Assembly: GCF_964355755.1 (NCBI RefSeq)
Contig: NC_092670.1
Location: 16,679,201-16,739,200 of the forward strand
Source of the DNA: Antedon mediterranea
Taxonomy: Eukaryota > Echinodermata > Crinoidea > Comatulida > Antedonidae
Length of the DNA: 60,000 nt
Direction of reading: 5' to 3'
Below are positions 19,716 through 30,945 of this stretch, one piece after another (the stretch's first letter is position 1; each line of letters begins with the position of its first letter). The notes under the pieces are model-generated. The model did no database searches. It was not told the origin of the DNA and worked only from the letters and a program-made list of their open reading frames with translations. The translations under genes and the position numbers were made by a program.

Positions 19716-22252
19716 GACCGATATATTATTGTCTTTTAAAACTACATTTGACCATTTAAAAGATCATTTTCACAGGAAGACGTAAATGTATATTATCGTC
19801 TGGAAATTATAATTTCCAGCAATTAATATTGTCTTGTTTTATTATCATAAACGCTTAAATTTCATGAAGTTATAAAATATTAATGTCCATAACAATGTTC
19901 ACGTTCTTATTGTACGTTTTATAAGATATGTTGTAGACTTGAATATGTTTGCGTCAGTTTCAATACATTATTACCTATTTTCTATATCTGTTTTATAGTT
20001 TTAAAATGTGAAGAGACTGTACTTTAAAGGTAATGAATCAATAAAATAAGTACACAGTTTCAGATTCTCGACAGAATTTATTTACAAATTTAAAACGATA
20101 CGGGAAAAGGCTAGTTAACATCAGTGCTCAAACACGCTTGATGAATACAGAGAAAAGATACCGTACGACTGTCATAGGCAAATTCCGTAATACAGGATCA
20201 CATGTGGTTCCTATATCACGGAAGATTGATTAAGGCTAATTTCCACAGATGAGCGGTAACGGTAATAAAAATATAGAATCTATGTTATTTCTTATGACCA
20301 TTTAAACAAAACGCGTGGCGGACCGCTCAGGATGGATAGATTCTACGTGGAGGGACCAGCTACGCGGTTTCCCGCTTAAGCGTGGTTCCCACTAGCGACG
20401 CAACGCAAGGACGTAACGCAAGTGAATTGACCAATCACAAGTGATGGCTTCTAACTGTCTATAACTTCGCTTGTCATTGGTTAAAACGCTTGCGTTGCGT
20501 TTACGTCCTTGCGTTACGTTCTAGTGGGAACCAAGCTTCACCGTTACCGCTCGTCTGTATAAATCGGCCTTTTAGGTTAAGGGTCTATGATACAAGGAGA
20601 TTAAACACATGTGATGTTGTATCACGGTTCCAATGATACTGGCCAAACTTAGATACAATATCAAGAATTGGCTATTTTTAATCCCACTGACGTCGGTGTT
20701 ATTCCCCAGATACATTATCACATTCGGTAAATCTTTTATTTTTCCTATTTCAAGGAAATAAATAATTAAATTGTAGTAGACAAAATGTTATGAGTTCACA
20801 ACCCACTTACGTTTAAGATATCGATTGAATTTTTGATTTTTCTATTTCAGTACACGATAATTGTGTTTGATTCTGGTCATGTATTATCGGTCAGTGATAT
20901 GCCTCGCTGGGGAGAACAGATGACGCGCGCGTACAAATGATGTTCCACTTTCATCACCATTTGAACGCAACAATTCTTATGATAATTACAATCAATTGAT
21001 TGATATTACCCAAAATCAAGTGATTTTACACTAGATCGTCGAAGACATCATGAACATAACCGGTTTACGCGCGTAGATACGGTCGGTAGCTTTTTAATGA
21101 CCGCACTTGACGAAAACAGGAAGGATATATAGGCCTATAAATAGTAGAGCGTTCAATAGAGTGTTTACTTCATGTGTTCAAGTCGTCGTCCAGTTGCTTT
21201 AAATCAATTTCGATTTATCACGATAGCGATGGTTCAGATAGATAGAATCGATCAAAAATTGTGTCTCGAAACTTGAAAAAAATGCTTATAGGCCTAATAT
21301 GACGTCACAAGAAGTCCTAGGTCGTCGCAAAATGGAAAGTTAGACGTACGCTTTGATAGGCTATAATACACTTAGGCCTACTTCTAAGTGAAAGTTAGAC
21401 GTACCCTTTGATAGGCTATAACACACTTAGGTCTACTTGTAAATACATTTACATTAGGCCTAATTGTACAAGAGTAATTATTTAAGAAAGCGATCTTGTT
21501 CTTTCTCATTTTATACACACGATATCAGGTTTCACTATCTCTTGGGAGAAACGTTGAATAAATTGGTAATAAGTTTTACCGATTACTTATAAATAATTGA
21601 TTGGATCTTCTGTCAAGTCAACATTAACATTAATCGATCAAAAATGTAATAGAATTGAAATAAATTAATATACGATAAAGTTTTAAATTAATAAAATGCC
21701 AAACTTTTAATGTTTAACATCGATCATTAGAGGCCTGTGTAATTCGTGTTTTTAATTTAGCTCAAGAGACGCTCGTGGTAACAACTTCTGGCGGCTGCTC
21801 ACAGTGTGATTTACCGTATACATAATGTACATAATAAGTTGAATTTCAAAGAACTTAATTCGTAAACTAAACTTCTCGGTGATAATTAAATTCATGTTAA
21901 GACAGGATAATAACGACTCAGCGATTAAGCAAATCAAACGTTTGATGCGCGACAACTAAGCAGCTTATTCAATTAGTTTATATTCAGGCCTAAAACAATA
22001 AATTAAACATTAATATATTATTTTAATTCTTACAAAACAGTGTTTAAATTACATTTTTGTGCTCACAGTTATATTGGAAAAAATCAAGTTAATGTTGAAT
22101 AGGGACCGGTCTACGTCTGACCGACAGACAGACAGACAGACTGGTGCTGGTGTGTTCAATCGGTGGTATACTGCCAGTAACGCAAAAACGCGTTACAATT
22201 ACTGAACCATATAGGGTTACAAATTTGATGATTACAAACAAATATCAGTTCA
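19716..22252. other. Intergenic, one MITE, no gene recognised
   Basis: The sequence is AT-rich with MITE B copy 1 at 20377-20538 and a near-duplicated segment, GTTAGACGTACGCTTTGATA near 21340 and GTTAGACGTACCCTTTGATA near 21394. A short GACA microsatellite lies at 22121-22141. No exon with good splice sites was seen. Confidence 0.45.
20377..20538. repeat. MITE family B, copy 1
   Basis: About 160 bp with ends TAAGCGTGGTTCCCACTAG and CTAGTGGGAACCAAGCTT. Arms carry GCAACGCAAGGACGTAACGC and its mirror, and the centre has ATTGACCAATCACAAGTGAT. It is the most complete copy of the family. Confidence 0.8.
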
Positions 22253-22441
22253 TTATATTCTATCTTTGAAAAGCATTTTCCAAAGACTATTATCAGGAAT
22301 GTTATTTTCGTTGGCTCTCATCTCTTCATTACTGGCTAAATAATATTCGTCGCTATCATCCGCTGCTTCTTGTAATGTGTTCCATTTCGCGTCAGAGTCA
22401 ACAGAATGGGGACGACCTTCAATTGCAGCTAATTTTAATAA
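22253..22441 (-). CDS. Secreted-protein gene, exon 4 (C-terminus)
   Basis: This exon has 62 codons plus TAA after a strong acceptor (ttttcttcacag). It encodes LLKLAAIEGRPHSVDSDAKW, an acidic stretch, and ends SLWKMLFKDRI. No clear poly(A) signal was identified downstream. Confidence 0.6.
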   Translation of the reverse strand, partial: LLKLAAIEGRPHSVDSDAKWNTLQEAADDSDEYYLASNEEMRANENNIPDNSLWKMLFKDRI

Positions 22442-25400
22442 CTGTGAAGAAAAAATATTGAAATGCAATTAAACATATGTTAACTAAATCTAGTTTAATA
22501 TTGTTATGACACGCTTTTTAATTAATTTATTGATTTATTTATTATTTATTTTTTTCATATTATCAATTATTAATTTGTCAAGGCAATCCCGCCACAAGAT
22601 TTTCGTCTTTTTGGGATCCTGCATTCGTCCATTTTTTTTTGTTCTCTTTTGTGTCGCAAACACCACTTTTATTCACATTCATATTATCTCATATTACATA
22701 AAATCGTATTATTTAACATTTAACTTGTAAATGTCGTTACAGTTCATAAGTAACATTTTTACATATATGAATTCTGTATTACTCCTTTTTTCATTAATTT
22801 TCTTATATTTTGTTATACACTTGACAGGATCATCATTATCATCTATCCCGTTTTAAAATAGTTCACACATTTTCATTTGCATTCGTCCATTTTTAACAAT
22901 AATCTCAATCTGTCGTTACTGTTTTTTTTTTTTTTACTTTTTGTCTTTAGGACGTAAATAAATGTCTTTTGAATTTAAAAATTTGAAAAAATAATTCAAT
23001 AAATTCAGCGAAATACGAAGCCGGATTTCCACGAGACGAATTTATTCGCGCGAATCTAAAGTGTTCAATAATGAGCATGCGTATTAATATTTTTATCTAC
23101 TTTTTATAATGCGCAAACAATCATAACTCAGGATGTTCGATTCGCGCGAACATATTCGGTAATGGAAAAGAGGCTTAAGCTTGGTTCACATTAAAAATGC
23201 AAGGACGTAAGCGCAATACAAGCGAGTTGACCCGATGACTCTTGGTAATTTCCAATGATCGCGTCGTGATTGGTCAAAATATTTATACATTGGGCTTACG
23301 TACGTCATTGCGTTGCGTCAAAGTGTCAACCAAGATTTAGATTAGAACGGCGCGTCTCGTACATGTGTCAGCTATGTTTTTTTGTGGTATCTGGACATTG
23401 TGTGGGTACCAATTGTTTCAACACCCTACTAGGCCTAGGCCAATATACTTACATCACGAATCGTTTGTTTCCATTCTATTTGAAGGGTAACTGCAGGATC
23501 ATCATCGGTATTCACTTTTAAAAATGCTTTGAGTCCTGGCGCACCATTCTTTAAAAAAATACAACTCGATTAATACTGGGTGTTGGAGACAAGTGGTTAT
23601 GTAACTGAAGTTAAACCGGGAAAAATTCTTTTTGCACGTGACCCCTTGACCCAATGGCCTGTTACACGCCGGGCTGTTTGTGGAGGGGAGGCGTGGCGGG
23701 CAAACAACATTGGTGTTTTTCTAAATCTTGATTTTGGATTAATTCACATACGTTTATAAAATTAATATTGTTAAAAAGGAGTACCTAAGAGTAATCCTCA
23801 TAAGGGAGGGGAAGTGCCTTTTTTAAGAAAAAAAGAAGGAACCCTGTAAAAATCATGGCTACGGGCATAACATACACGTTGGTCTCTTGACCAAGTGTCA
23901 ATGGTACCAAGTAAACTTCAAGATTAACAGTAGGCCTACATGGATTAATGAATAGATAAATATTCATTAATCCAGCCTAAAGCCGATTTTCCACTAGGCG
24001 AATTTGTTCGCTCGAATCGAACGCGCCAGCTTGTACGCATGTGTATTCATGTTTACGTCTTCCAAATCCTTCTCTACGCATGCGTATTAGCTGACGCCTT
24101 CGATTCGCGCGAACAAATTCGCCTAGTGGAAAATCGGCTTAAATAATAAAATAATAATAATAAACTGGGTGAAACGAGTCAATGTGTAGGCCTACAATGA
24201 GTCACCCACAGTAATTGAAGAATAACTTACATATTGGAATTGATCGGTGCTATCTCGGTTGAATATACCTTTTCGAGTTTGTCTAGAATAGCATGTTCCT
24301 TTTTTATAACAAGGCAGACTCGTTAGATCTACAGTAGTTAAAAACAAAAACAATCATGACAGATGGAGGTCGTTTTATTTGTTTGCTTTAGCATTTAAAA
24401 AATAATTTAATATGTCATTACAAAATTATGGTTAACGATGCAGTTATTTAGGCATATCGTCTTTGAGTAAACTTCTTAAACTTTTATTGTGAGTGTAGTA
24501 TCAAAGAATATAAGAAAAATCATGAAAAAGGGATGTAATATAGAATACAAGATGAATTTACAAGATTTAAAATGTTACTGATGAAGTTGATCAAATTAAC
24601 AAAAATGTGATTGAAAATAATATGATTTTATGGTGGTGACGTGAAAGATGATTTTAATGTGAATAAAAGTGGTGTTTACGCCACAAAAAGAGAAACCACA
24701 AAATTATGTCACGCACCACCAACTAAACTTCAGACTTTATTCGCGTACACTAAAGATCTTGATTTAGTTAGGCGCTGTTAACCAAATTAAAGTGTAATGT
24801 ATTAATTAAATCAAGTTTTTTTTCCGATGAGTATATTTCTAATACATCGTTAACATCTCCATTACCCTACACTCTCATTGATTAAGTAATTACATTAAGT
24901 AACGTATATTAATTACCATTTTCTTTACAATTCAAATTATTTGTTTACATATATATTGATACAATGGTGAAATTTGCATCTTTGCCTCTAGGGCTTTAAT
25001 TGTACGTTCGGGTCAATATGCTTTTGTAAGAATCAATCTCTAAAGCAGGTAATGATTTTTAAACCATGAATTCGCGGTTCGAATCCAGTTACATGATGTG
25101 ATCGACCATCCTGTGTTTAGACTGGAACTGAAATACACTTCTAGTATCATGTGTTTTTTCTCCCTTTTTTTTCAATAGACAAAAGCTCTGTCTACGCTAT
25201 CAAACTAGTTTGACAAAAAAAAGTTTGATGTGCCCTAATATGGTGATAGTGTTAGTCCCAAAATTAGTAGTTATATGACATCATCATGTCCATATATGGG
25301 CACATCACATTTTTTTGTCACATAACGTTTGATAATGTAGATATAGCTTAATAACTTGATTGTATCTTCGACCGGTAATATGCATTTTATTCTCCGGCGG

Positions 25401-28400
25401 TGACACCACCGCACCACAAATACAACGTGACGCGCCGGGTTACCTTATTTTTGTCGGTGACGTAAATACGTATACGATGTGTTTGATTTTCTAAAGTCTA
25501 CGAAAATTAACGTTAATCTATGTCCATATCAATTCACACTCCAATATTCTACAAAGAGCTTAATCTATAGATTCGGATATCACTACCTTAAATTAGTAAT
25601 TCAAGAATCGTATAGGAAAACGTCTTAATTAACAGAACTGCAATTTAGCACACATTTAAGCGATCAAATGTTTGGAAGCATTTGCCTTAACTTCATATCT
25701 AGAAGATTACATCCCGACAAATCGAAAAGGTGCCGCTAAACCCGTTATATCCCCACCTGGATTTTAACAATAGCTTCCGTAATCTGGACTGCAAGTGTCT
25801 TGAATTGGGTAAATTTAGATAAATCGTATCATTAAAAAAAATTAGAAAATCAAGGGTTAATCTAAAAACCACTTACGCCTACTCTAACGGCGGACGGTAC
25901 TGGATAATACTGAGAAAAATACTTACATTTTAGTCGACATGATTTATTTTCATTTTAACATTCATTTAACTACTATCCTTCTTTTTATTCTAATTTCTTT
26001 CTATCCTCATCTCTCCTTTCTCACCTCCTCTCTCATATTTCATTCCGCATCATTTTATTTCACGTTTTTCATAATCTATAGACCTCCCTTATCATGTCAT
26101 ATGTTACAATATTTGAAATTGAAATATATATTTATTTATACTGGGTAACCTCTTCAGTCAAAGACTGGTCTCCCAGAGCGCCCAGTTGGTGATCAGTGGC
26201 TGTGATGTACTAATACACCGGGGTAACCCCCTACTCGTCTCGAAAGATGTACTAGGTTCTTTAAAGTGCACACGAGCTAGATGTGTACACTGGACCTACG
26301 GTTTATAGTCCTTATCCGAGAAGACTCGTTCTACCACCAGAACCATGGAGTGAGTGAGCCTCGAACCCATGCCGATGTTATGGCTACGTAATTACGGTTC
26401 CAATGTCTTAACCGCTCGGCCACTCACTCACTAAGGGGACACCTTAGTGAGCCAACAGTGTTGGTCCTCTAGCCTAATAATATATAGGGTTTGGTTCGGT
26501 AAAATTGGTTTGGTTGAATGTTTTAAAACACATACACAAATATTTCCCCTTTTTCAGTTTACGAGAAGTACAGGCCTGAGGCGTGTTAAAGTAGACCCCC
26601 TCCTTTGTGTCACTCTTGTTCGGGAAGACACCCCTATATTAAGGAGGAAAATTTCCTGCAAATAATATTAAAGCCTACATTTAGACTTTTAAGCGCATAC
26701 AAAAAGCCTCTATGCGCTTCACATAAAAATAAAAGTAATCCATGAAATAAATAAAAAAGACTGAGCAATTAAAAATATATGTATCTCAACTCAATTAATA
26801 TAGTTTATCGAGGTTGAAAATAGGCCTATTTGTTGAAATGTGAGTTTTTAAAAGCTGTTTAAATATGGTGGTTGTGTTAGCCTGTTTTATGTCGAATAAT
26901 TCCAAAGGGTTATGAGGGAATGAGGAGCAACGATTTAACACTATACGGCAAACCCTTACTCAGGGGACACCTCTATTGGGACAGTATGTTTGGACCCGGC
27001 CGTGTTCAGCACAAATTTGAGTCTAACCACATATGAGTGTATTGTATATTATTGCCGTGTGTATTGGTAATATTACGAGTGAAAGTTAGTAGTGGTGATG
27101 GAAATATATAAATGAAGTCAAATGGTCAATTAATAATATCGTAGAGGCCTATCATTAGTATGTCATGACGTTCAGGTTTTTAATCAAACCTACATATCAA
27201 ACGTATAGGCGCAATCAATCACGTGGGTGCAATTAAGAAAAAACTTATCTAGTTTCATAAATTATTTGTCAAATCTTTTAAATTTTATCGTTAAAATTTA
27301 TAAATGTTCTTGTTTTTCAAACAGAAAATAAGGCGACGTGTACTTAATTGCTATATTCAAGGAAAAATTGCAATGTATTTCTAGATCAATATTCAACTAG
27401 TACCCTGACGCATTTAAATGCACTTACATCCTGACGCGTGTATAGATGCTTTTAGATAAAGTATCCTGACGCGTTTCCATAAACGCATTTAGATCTAGTA
27501 CCTTGACGCGTTTCCATAAACGCATTTAGATCAAGTACCTTGACGCGTTACTTATAGACGCTTTTAGATAAAGTATCTTGACGCGTTGCCATAAACGCAT
27601 TTAGATCAAGTATCTTGACGCGTTTACTTATAGACGCTTTTAGATCAAGTACCTTGACGCGTTACTTATAGACGCTTTTAGATAAAGTACCTTGACGCGT
27701 TACTTATAGACGCTTTTAGATAAAGTATCCTGACGCGTCTCCATAAACGCATTTAGATCATGTACCTTAACGCGTTACTTATAGACGCTTTTAGATAAAG
27801 TATCTCGACGCGTTTCCATAAACGCATTTAGATCAAGTACCTTGATGCGACATTAAACGTATTTATTATTAGTAAATAATAAAATAATTGCAATTGTATT
27901 GAATGTACGCTTTTATATCAGCGGCACACTTCGACATGAAGGTGCGTCAAACCGAGTCGTATGTACTTATTAGATAAGGTACGGTATCGTGAATTTTCAT
28001 ATGTTTTGAATGGATTTTTATAAGCGACAAATTACGAATCACAACATATAGACCTATAATTAAAGAAGGATATAGTACTTTTTATATAGTACTATTTTTG
28101 CTATTTTACAGTATGTAGGCTGGTGATCCACATTTAAAATCATTGTGATACTGGAAGTGTCATAACAGAAAAGAATAAATATACAGAAATAAGGCCTAAC
28201 AGTAAATGTAAATTAGGTTAGAAGCAAGAAAAGGATAAAAAAATTTGCTTTATTGCATAAATTAAAAGTTTAAAACATTTTTGAAATTGTATAATATACA
28301 TTCGTTTATATATATTGTTTACATAAAATATATACTTTAAACAAAAATTAGAAATACTTACTAAGTGCACCCGTGACGCTGTTTACAACAAAAAGAAAAG

Positions 28401-28440
28401 TAAGCATATGGTAAACAATTACCACCCATTTCGTCTCCAT
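22253..28440 (-). CDS. Four-exon gene for a small secreted protein of unknown family (153 aa)
   Basis: The joined exons are 28440-28362, 24328-24231, 23548-23453 and 22441-22253 (462 nt including the stop). All junctions have GT-AG sites and consistent phases (1, 0, 0). Residues 1-25 form a signal peptide (METKWVVIVYHMLTFLFVVN...). The mature part starts near GALNLTSLPCYKKGTC with an N-L-T glycosylation sequon and the only two cysteines, six residues apart (C-x5-C). Next come a basic stretch (SRQTRKG), a short strand-like region (AFLKVN, VTLQIEW) and an acidic C-terminal third (EAADDSDEYYLASNEEMRA). I do not recognise the family. A C-x5-C ring near the N-terminus could suggest a peptide hormone, but the RK pair is the only plausible convertase site in the mature part. 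The 4-kb first intron is full of MITEs. Confidence 0.6.
23018..23177. repeat. MITE family C, copy 2
   Basis: The ends are AAGCCGGATTTCCACGAGAC and the mirrored GGTAATGGAAAAGAGGCTT, with GATTCGCGCGAACATATTC inside. It directly abuts MITE B copy 2, both within the last intron of the secreted-protein gene. Confidence 0.7.
23175..23338. repeat. MITE family B, copy 2
   Basis: The left end is TTAAGCTTGGTTCACATT and the right end is the mirror of a related sequence (AAGTGTCAACCAAGATTT). Interior blocks are GCAAGGACGTAAGCGCAATA and TCATTGCGTTGCGTC. It begins where MITE C copy 2 ends. Confidence 0.65.
23453..23548 (-). CDS. Secreted-protein gene, exon 3
   Basis: This exon is exactly 32 codons, phase 0 to phase 0, from ttttttaaag to CGTGAT/gtaagt. 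It encodes NGAPGLKAFLKVNTDDDPAV followed by TLQIEWKQTIRD. Confidence 0.58.
23979..24142. repeat. MITE family C, copy 3 (best preserved)
   Basis: The ends are nearly perfect inverted repeats: AAAGCCGATTTTCCACTAGG and CCTAGTGGAAAATCGGCTT. The arms continue CGAATTTGTTCGC and GCGCGAACAAATTCG. It lies 89 bp from exon 2 of the secreted-protein gene. Confidence 0.85.
24231..24328 (-). CDS. Secreted-protein gene, exon 2 (cysteine pair)
   Basis: This 98-nt exon, phase 1 to phase 0, lies between tactgtag and AATAT/gtaagt. It encodes NLTSLPCYKKGTCYSRQTRK and then GIFNRDSTDQFQY. Confidence 0.58.
25182..25350. repeat. MITE family A, copy 5
   Basis: Both ends are present: AAAAGCTCTGTCTACGCTAT and GATAATGTAGATATAGCTT. 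The centre contains CATGTCCATATATGGGCACA. Confidence 0.82.
26127..26432 (-). mobile_element. tRNA-derived SINE, copy 2 (complete)
   Basis: This is a reverse-oriented copy of about 305 bp. Read on the minus strand it begins with a tRNA-like head carrying box A (TGGCCGAGCGGTTAAG) and ends in an AT-rich tail. It shares all body blocks with the copy at 41266-41575. The Leu/Ser-type D-arm suggests the source tRNA class. Confidence 0.82.
27405..27850. repeat. 36-38-bp minisatellite with two alternating subtypes
   Basis: About twelve units share CTTGACGCGTT at the start and AGTA at the end. One type continues CCATAAACGCATTTAGATC, the other CTTATAGACGCTTTTAGATA. Most units contain ACGCGT. The array lies in the first intron of the secreted-protein gene. 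Confidence 0.88.
28362..28440 (-). CDS. Secreted-protein gene, exon 1 (signal peptide)
   Basis: This exon has 26 codons plus one base and ends CTTA/gtaagt. A hydrophobic core (MLTFLFVV) precedes NSVTGAL, a plausible signal-peptidase region. It is the only ATG-initiated frame just downstream of the TATA box. Confidence 0.62.
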
Positions 28441-28518
28441 CTTGAACACCTATTTTTCGATAAACTTACTTTTCGTCAAGAGAGAGATACGGATGCCTTC
28501 GTGCCGTATTTTGAATAA

Positions 28519-28553
28519 GACTGACTGACGTAGCCTACAGCAGCGATTTTATA
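28519..28553 (-). promoter_or_regulatory. Core promoter of the secreted-protein gene (TATA box and initiator)
   Basis: On the minus strand TATAAAA occupies 28553-28547. A TCAGTCAGTC initiator-like motif follows at 28528-28519, about 25-34 bases downstream. The start codon is a further 80 bases along. The spacing fits a TATA/Inr promoter. Confidence 0.5.
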
Positions 28554-29269
28554 CGCTCTCTTGAAACCGCTGAATATAACGCATTTGAACCAACAACGAC
28601 CGGAAGATGTCGCGTACTGAAGAATCCGGCGGCGATGCCCAACCAACTTTTGGTTTGTTGTTAAATTTAAATTAAGTGTAATACAGTACTTGATGATTAA
28701 AAGAGTCAATTCCGTACGGATTTGTGACTTTCTAATTACTACTAAAATAATGATGATGTGTCCGGTCGTTCGTTCTTTAATAATGAATGAGACAATTCAC
28801 TTGTATACTTTATACGCGTTTTTTAATTTTCATAATTCCATGTTGCCGTTAGCGAATTGGTGTTTATATAATTTTGAGTAAATTTACAAATAGTACTGAG
28901 CGTTTATGAATTTACTACAGGCCACGAGAGAGGTTTACGTCTTCATAATGATATACATGCCTACCATTTTTTTAAACGACGAATATAAGTTGTTTTTATT
29001 ATGATAATTTGAAATAATAGATAGAGATACAGATACAAATTAATTTATTGTCCAATATAAATGAAAATTACAGTGCTCATAAATTATCTTGGCTTGCCTA
29101 AAATAAATATAAGGGAAAAAACAAAACAAAAACTATCTAACAAATCTGTTTTTATAATGCCTTATCCCAGCTGTGTAGAACGAGTGAATGAATAATTGTT
29201 GAGCTTTCAGATGATATATAGTATTTATTTTCAAATATATAAAGAGTCGCTATATCCAATCGGGTTTGA

Positions 29270-29347
29270 ACTATACCATGAAAGCCCAGTGATCTAATTT
29301 TTAGTACATCTGCATATCAAGCAGAAGGTCCGGGTTCGAATCTCGTT
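29270..29347 (+). pseudogene. tRNA-like remnant
   Basis: AGCCCAGTGATC resembles box A and GGGTTCGAATC is a good box B. Between them TCTGC-ATATCAA-GCAGA forms an anticodon stem-loop. A T run follows at 29350, as in Pol III terminators. The acceptor arms do not pair, so it is a tRNA pseudogene or SINE head rather than a working tRNA. Confidence 0.35.
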
Positions 29348-29865
29348 GCCTTTTTTTAAATATTACATATTTCCTCATCTTATCGTTTCAAATTATTTAA
29401 TTAAATTTTAGTATATCACCGGGCGGTTTAGAATTTATGAGCTATGCCTAGTGTGTTTATATATGCCTGTTACTTATATAATGACTTAAAGACCATAGAC
29501 ATCATCTTGTTTTTTTCTATGTTTTAATTGTTAATTGACTACCAAATAATATTCAAATATCCTTATTTTTCCGTTTTGAAATTTGCTGCATAGGGCACTT
29601 GGTCGAATTTCATACTAAATCGAGTTCGGTAAAATAAATACTTCAGTGCATGTACTCCGTCATTTTAACATTCATAACGCCCTCGAGTAAAAATCCACAC
29701 TCAATCAAGACGATATCAATATCCTGTTTAATTAATATCTCAATAACCAGGTAGATAATAAACCAGATTAAATATGTACAATAAATTATTTAATATACAA
29801 TGTCATATTTGTTTCAACTTTAATCTTGCAATCACCTATGATCTATTTCTGCGCGATCGTTTTAA

Positions 29866-30202
29866 GGTACGGTTCCCACTAGAGAAAGTACGGTAAGACA
29901 AGGACGTAAAGCTCTGTCTACACTATCAAACGAGTTTGACAAAAAAGCGTGATGTGCCCAAATATGGTAGTGATAATGTCTAAATATGGTAGTGGTATGA
30001 CATCATCATGTCCATATATGGGTACATCATATTTTTTTGTCACATAAAGTTTGATAGTGTAGACAAGGCTCAATCAACGACAGTCATTTGACCAAACACA
30101 TGCGATGGATTATTTGAACTATCGCTTATCATTGGTCAACTCGCATAAGTTGCGCGTACGCCGTCATTGGGTTAGGCGTCCTAGTGGCCAACCAAGCATG
30201 AA
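29866..30202. repeat. MITE family B, copy 3, interrupted by a MITE A insertion
   Basis: The B-type left end (GGTTCCCACTAG, then AAGGACGTAA) runs to about 29908. MITE A copy 6 follows, and the B sequence resumes at about 30073 (GTCATTTGACCAAACACATG) and ends CCTAGTGGCCAACCAAGC. Family A was therefore active after this B copy inserted. Confidence 0.7.
29908..30072. repeat. MITE family A, copy 6 (nested in MITE B)
   Basis: Both termini are present: AAAGCTCTGTCTACACTATC and GATAGTGTAGACAAGGCT. The interior contains CCCAAATATGGTAGTGATAA and CATGTCCATATATGGGTACA. Confidence 0.85.
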
Positions 30203-30784
30203 GATCATACTAAGCCCCCGGATTCCGGTCCGGTGGCCGGAAAAATGTGAGTTACGTTTCCAAGCACTGCGTTCACATACGCACGTTTTCCACGACGGTG
30301 GAATACATATTATCGAACGTTTTTAAAGAAAAAGTACTTTACTGCTACTGAAATTTACCATTTTGTAACGAACTTTATTTCTCGTAAATTGATAATTTAG
30401 AACGTCTTCATAATAATGATAATGAATTCAAACACCCGAGGTGGTTTAGAATTCTGAGTTGGTGAAATTAAACGGTAGACGGGAAATTGATAATCCTATC
30501 ACGTAAATGTGTACGTTATAATTATAGGAGAAGCGATATAATTCAGTTTGGAGTTTCGTTACAATGGGTATAGTTTAACCAGTGTAGTGAAAATATCCCC
30601 AGTACAATTATGTGTACATCAAGACTGGATCTGTTCTATATAGCGAATACAGTAAACTTCTGATTAGTTGCACAATTTTTCGCGTCACAAATAGTAGATG
30701 ATATATTAGTAGATAAAATATTAATAACGCATGCGCATTAGTCAACGTTTTCGATTCGCGCGAATAGATGCGTGATAATAGAAA

Positions 30785-30945
30785 CGATTGATTGATTGAT
30801 TGATTGAGTATTCTTTATTTTTCAAACAAAACAAAATTCATAAAAGATATTAAAAGAAGAAGAAAATAAATTACAATAAAGTGTGAAAACAGGATAATCA
30901 CAAGCAAGCAAAGCTTTTAATCTGTGGCACCCTCACTTAAAATAT
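30785..30945 (-). repeat. Possible LINE/SINE 3' tail with ATTG microsatellite
   Basis: Five ATTG-type units (near 30785-30806) adjoin AT-rich sequence ATTCTTTATTTTTCAAACAA. On the minus strand this reads as a 3' UTR ending in a (CAAT)n tail, as in several non-LTR elements. No coding part remains. Confidence 0.35.

Noticed and set aside
29270-29347. Functional tRNA gene
   Set aside because: Box B and an anticodon stem-loop are present, but the acceptor stem does not pair and the loop would give the unusual anticodon ATC. It is listed only as a remnant.
30105-30326. 73-codon plus-strand ORF
   Set aside because: It is largely made of the right half of MITE family B copy 3.
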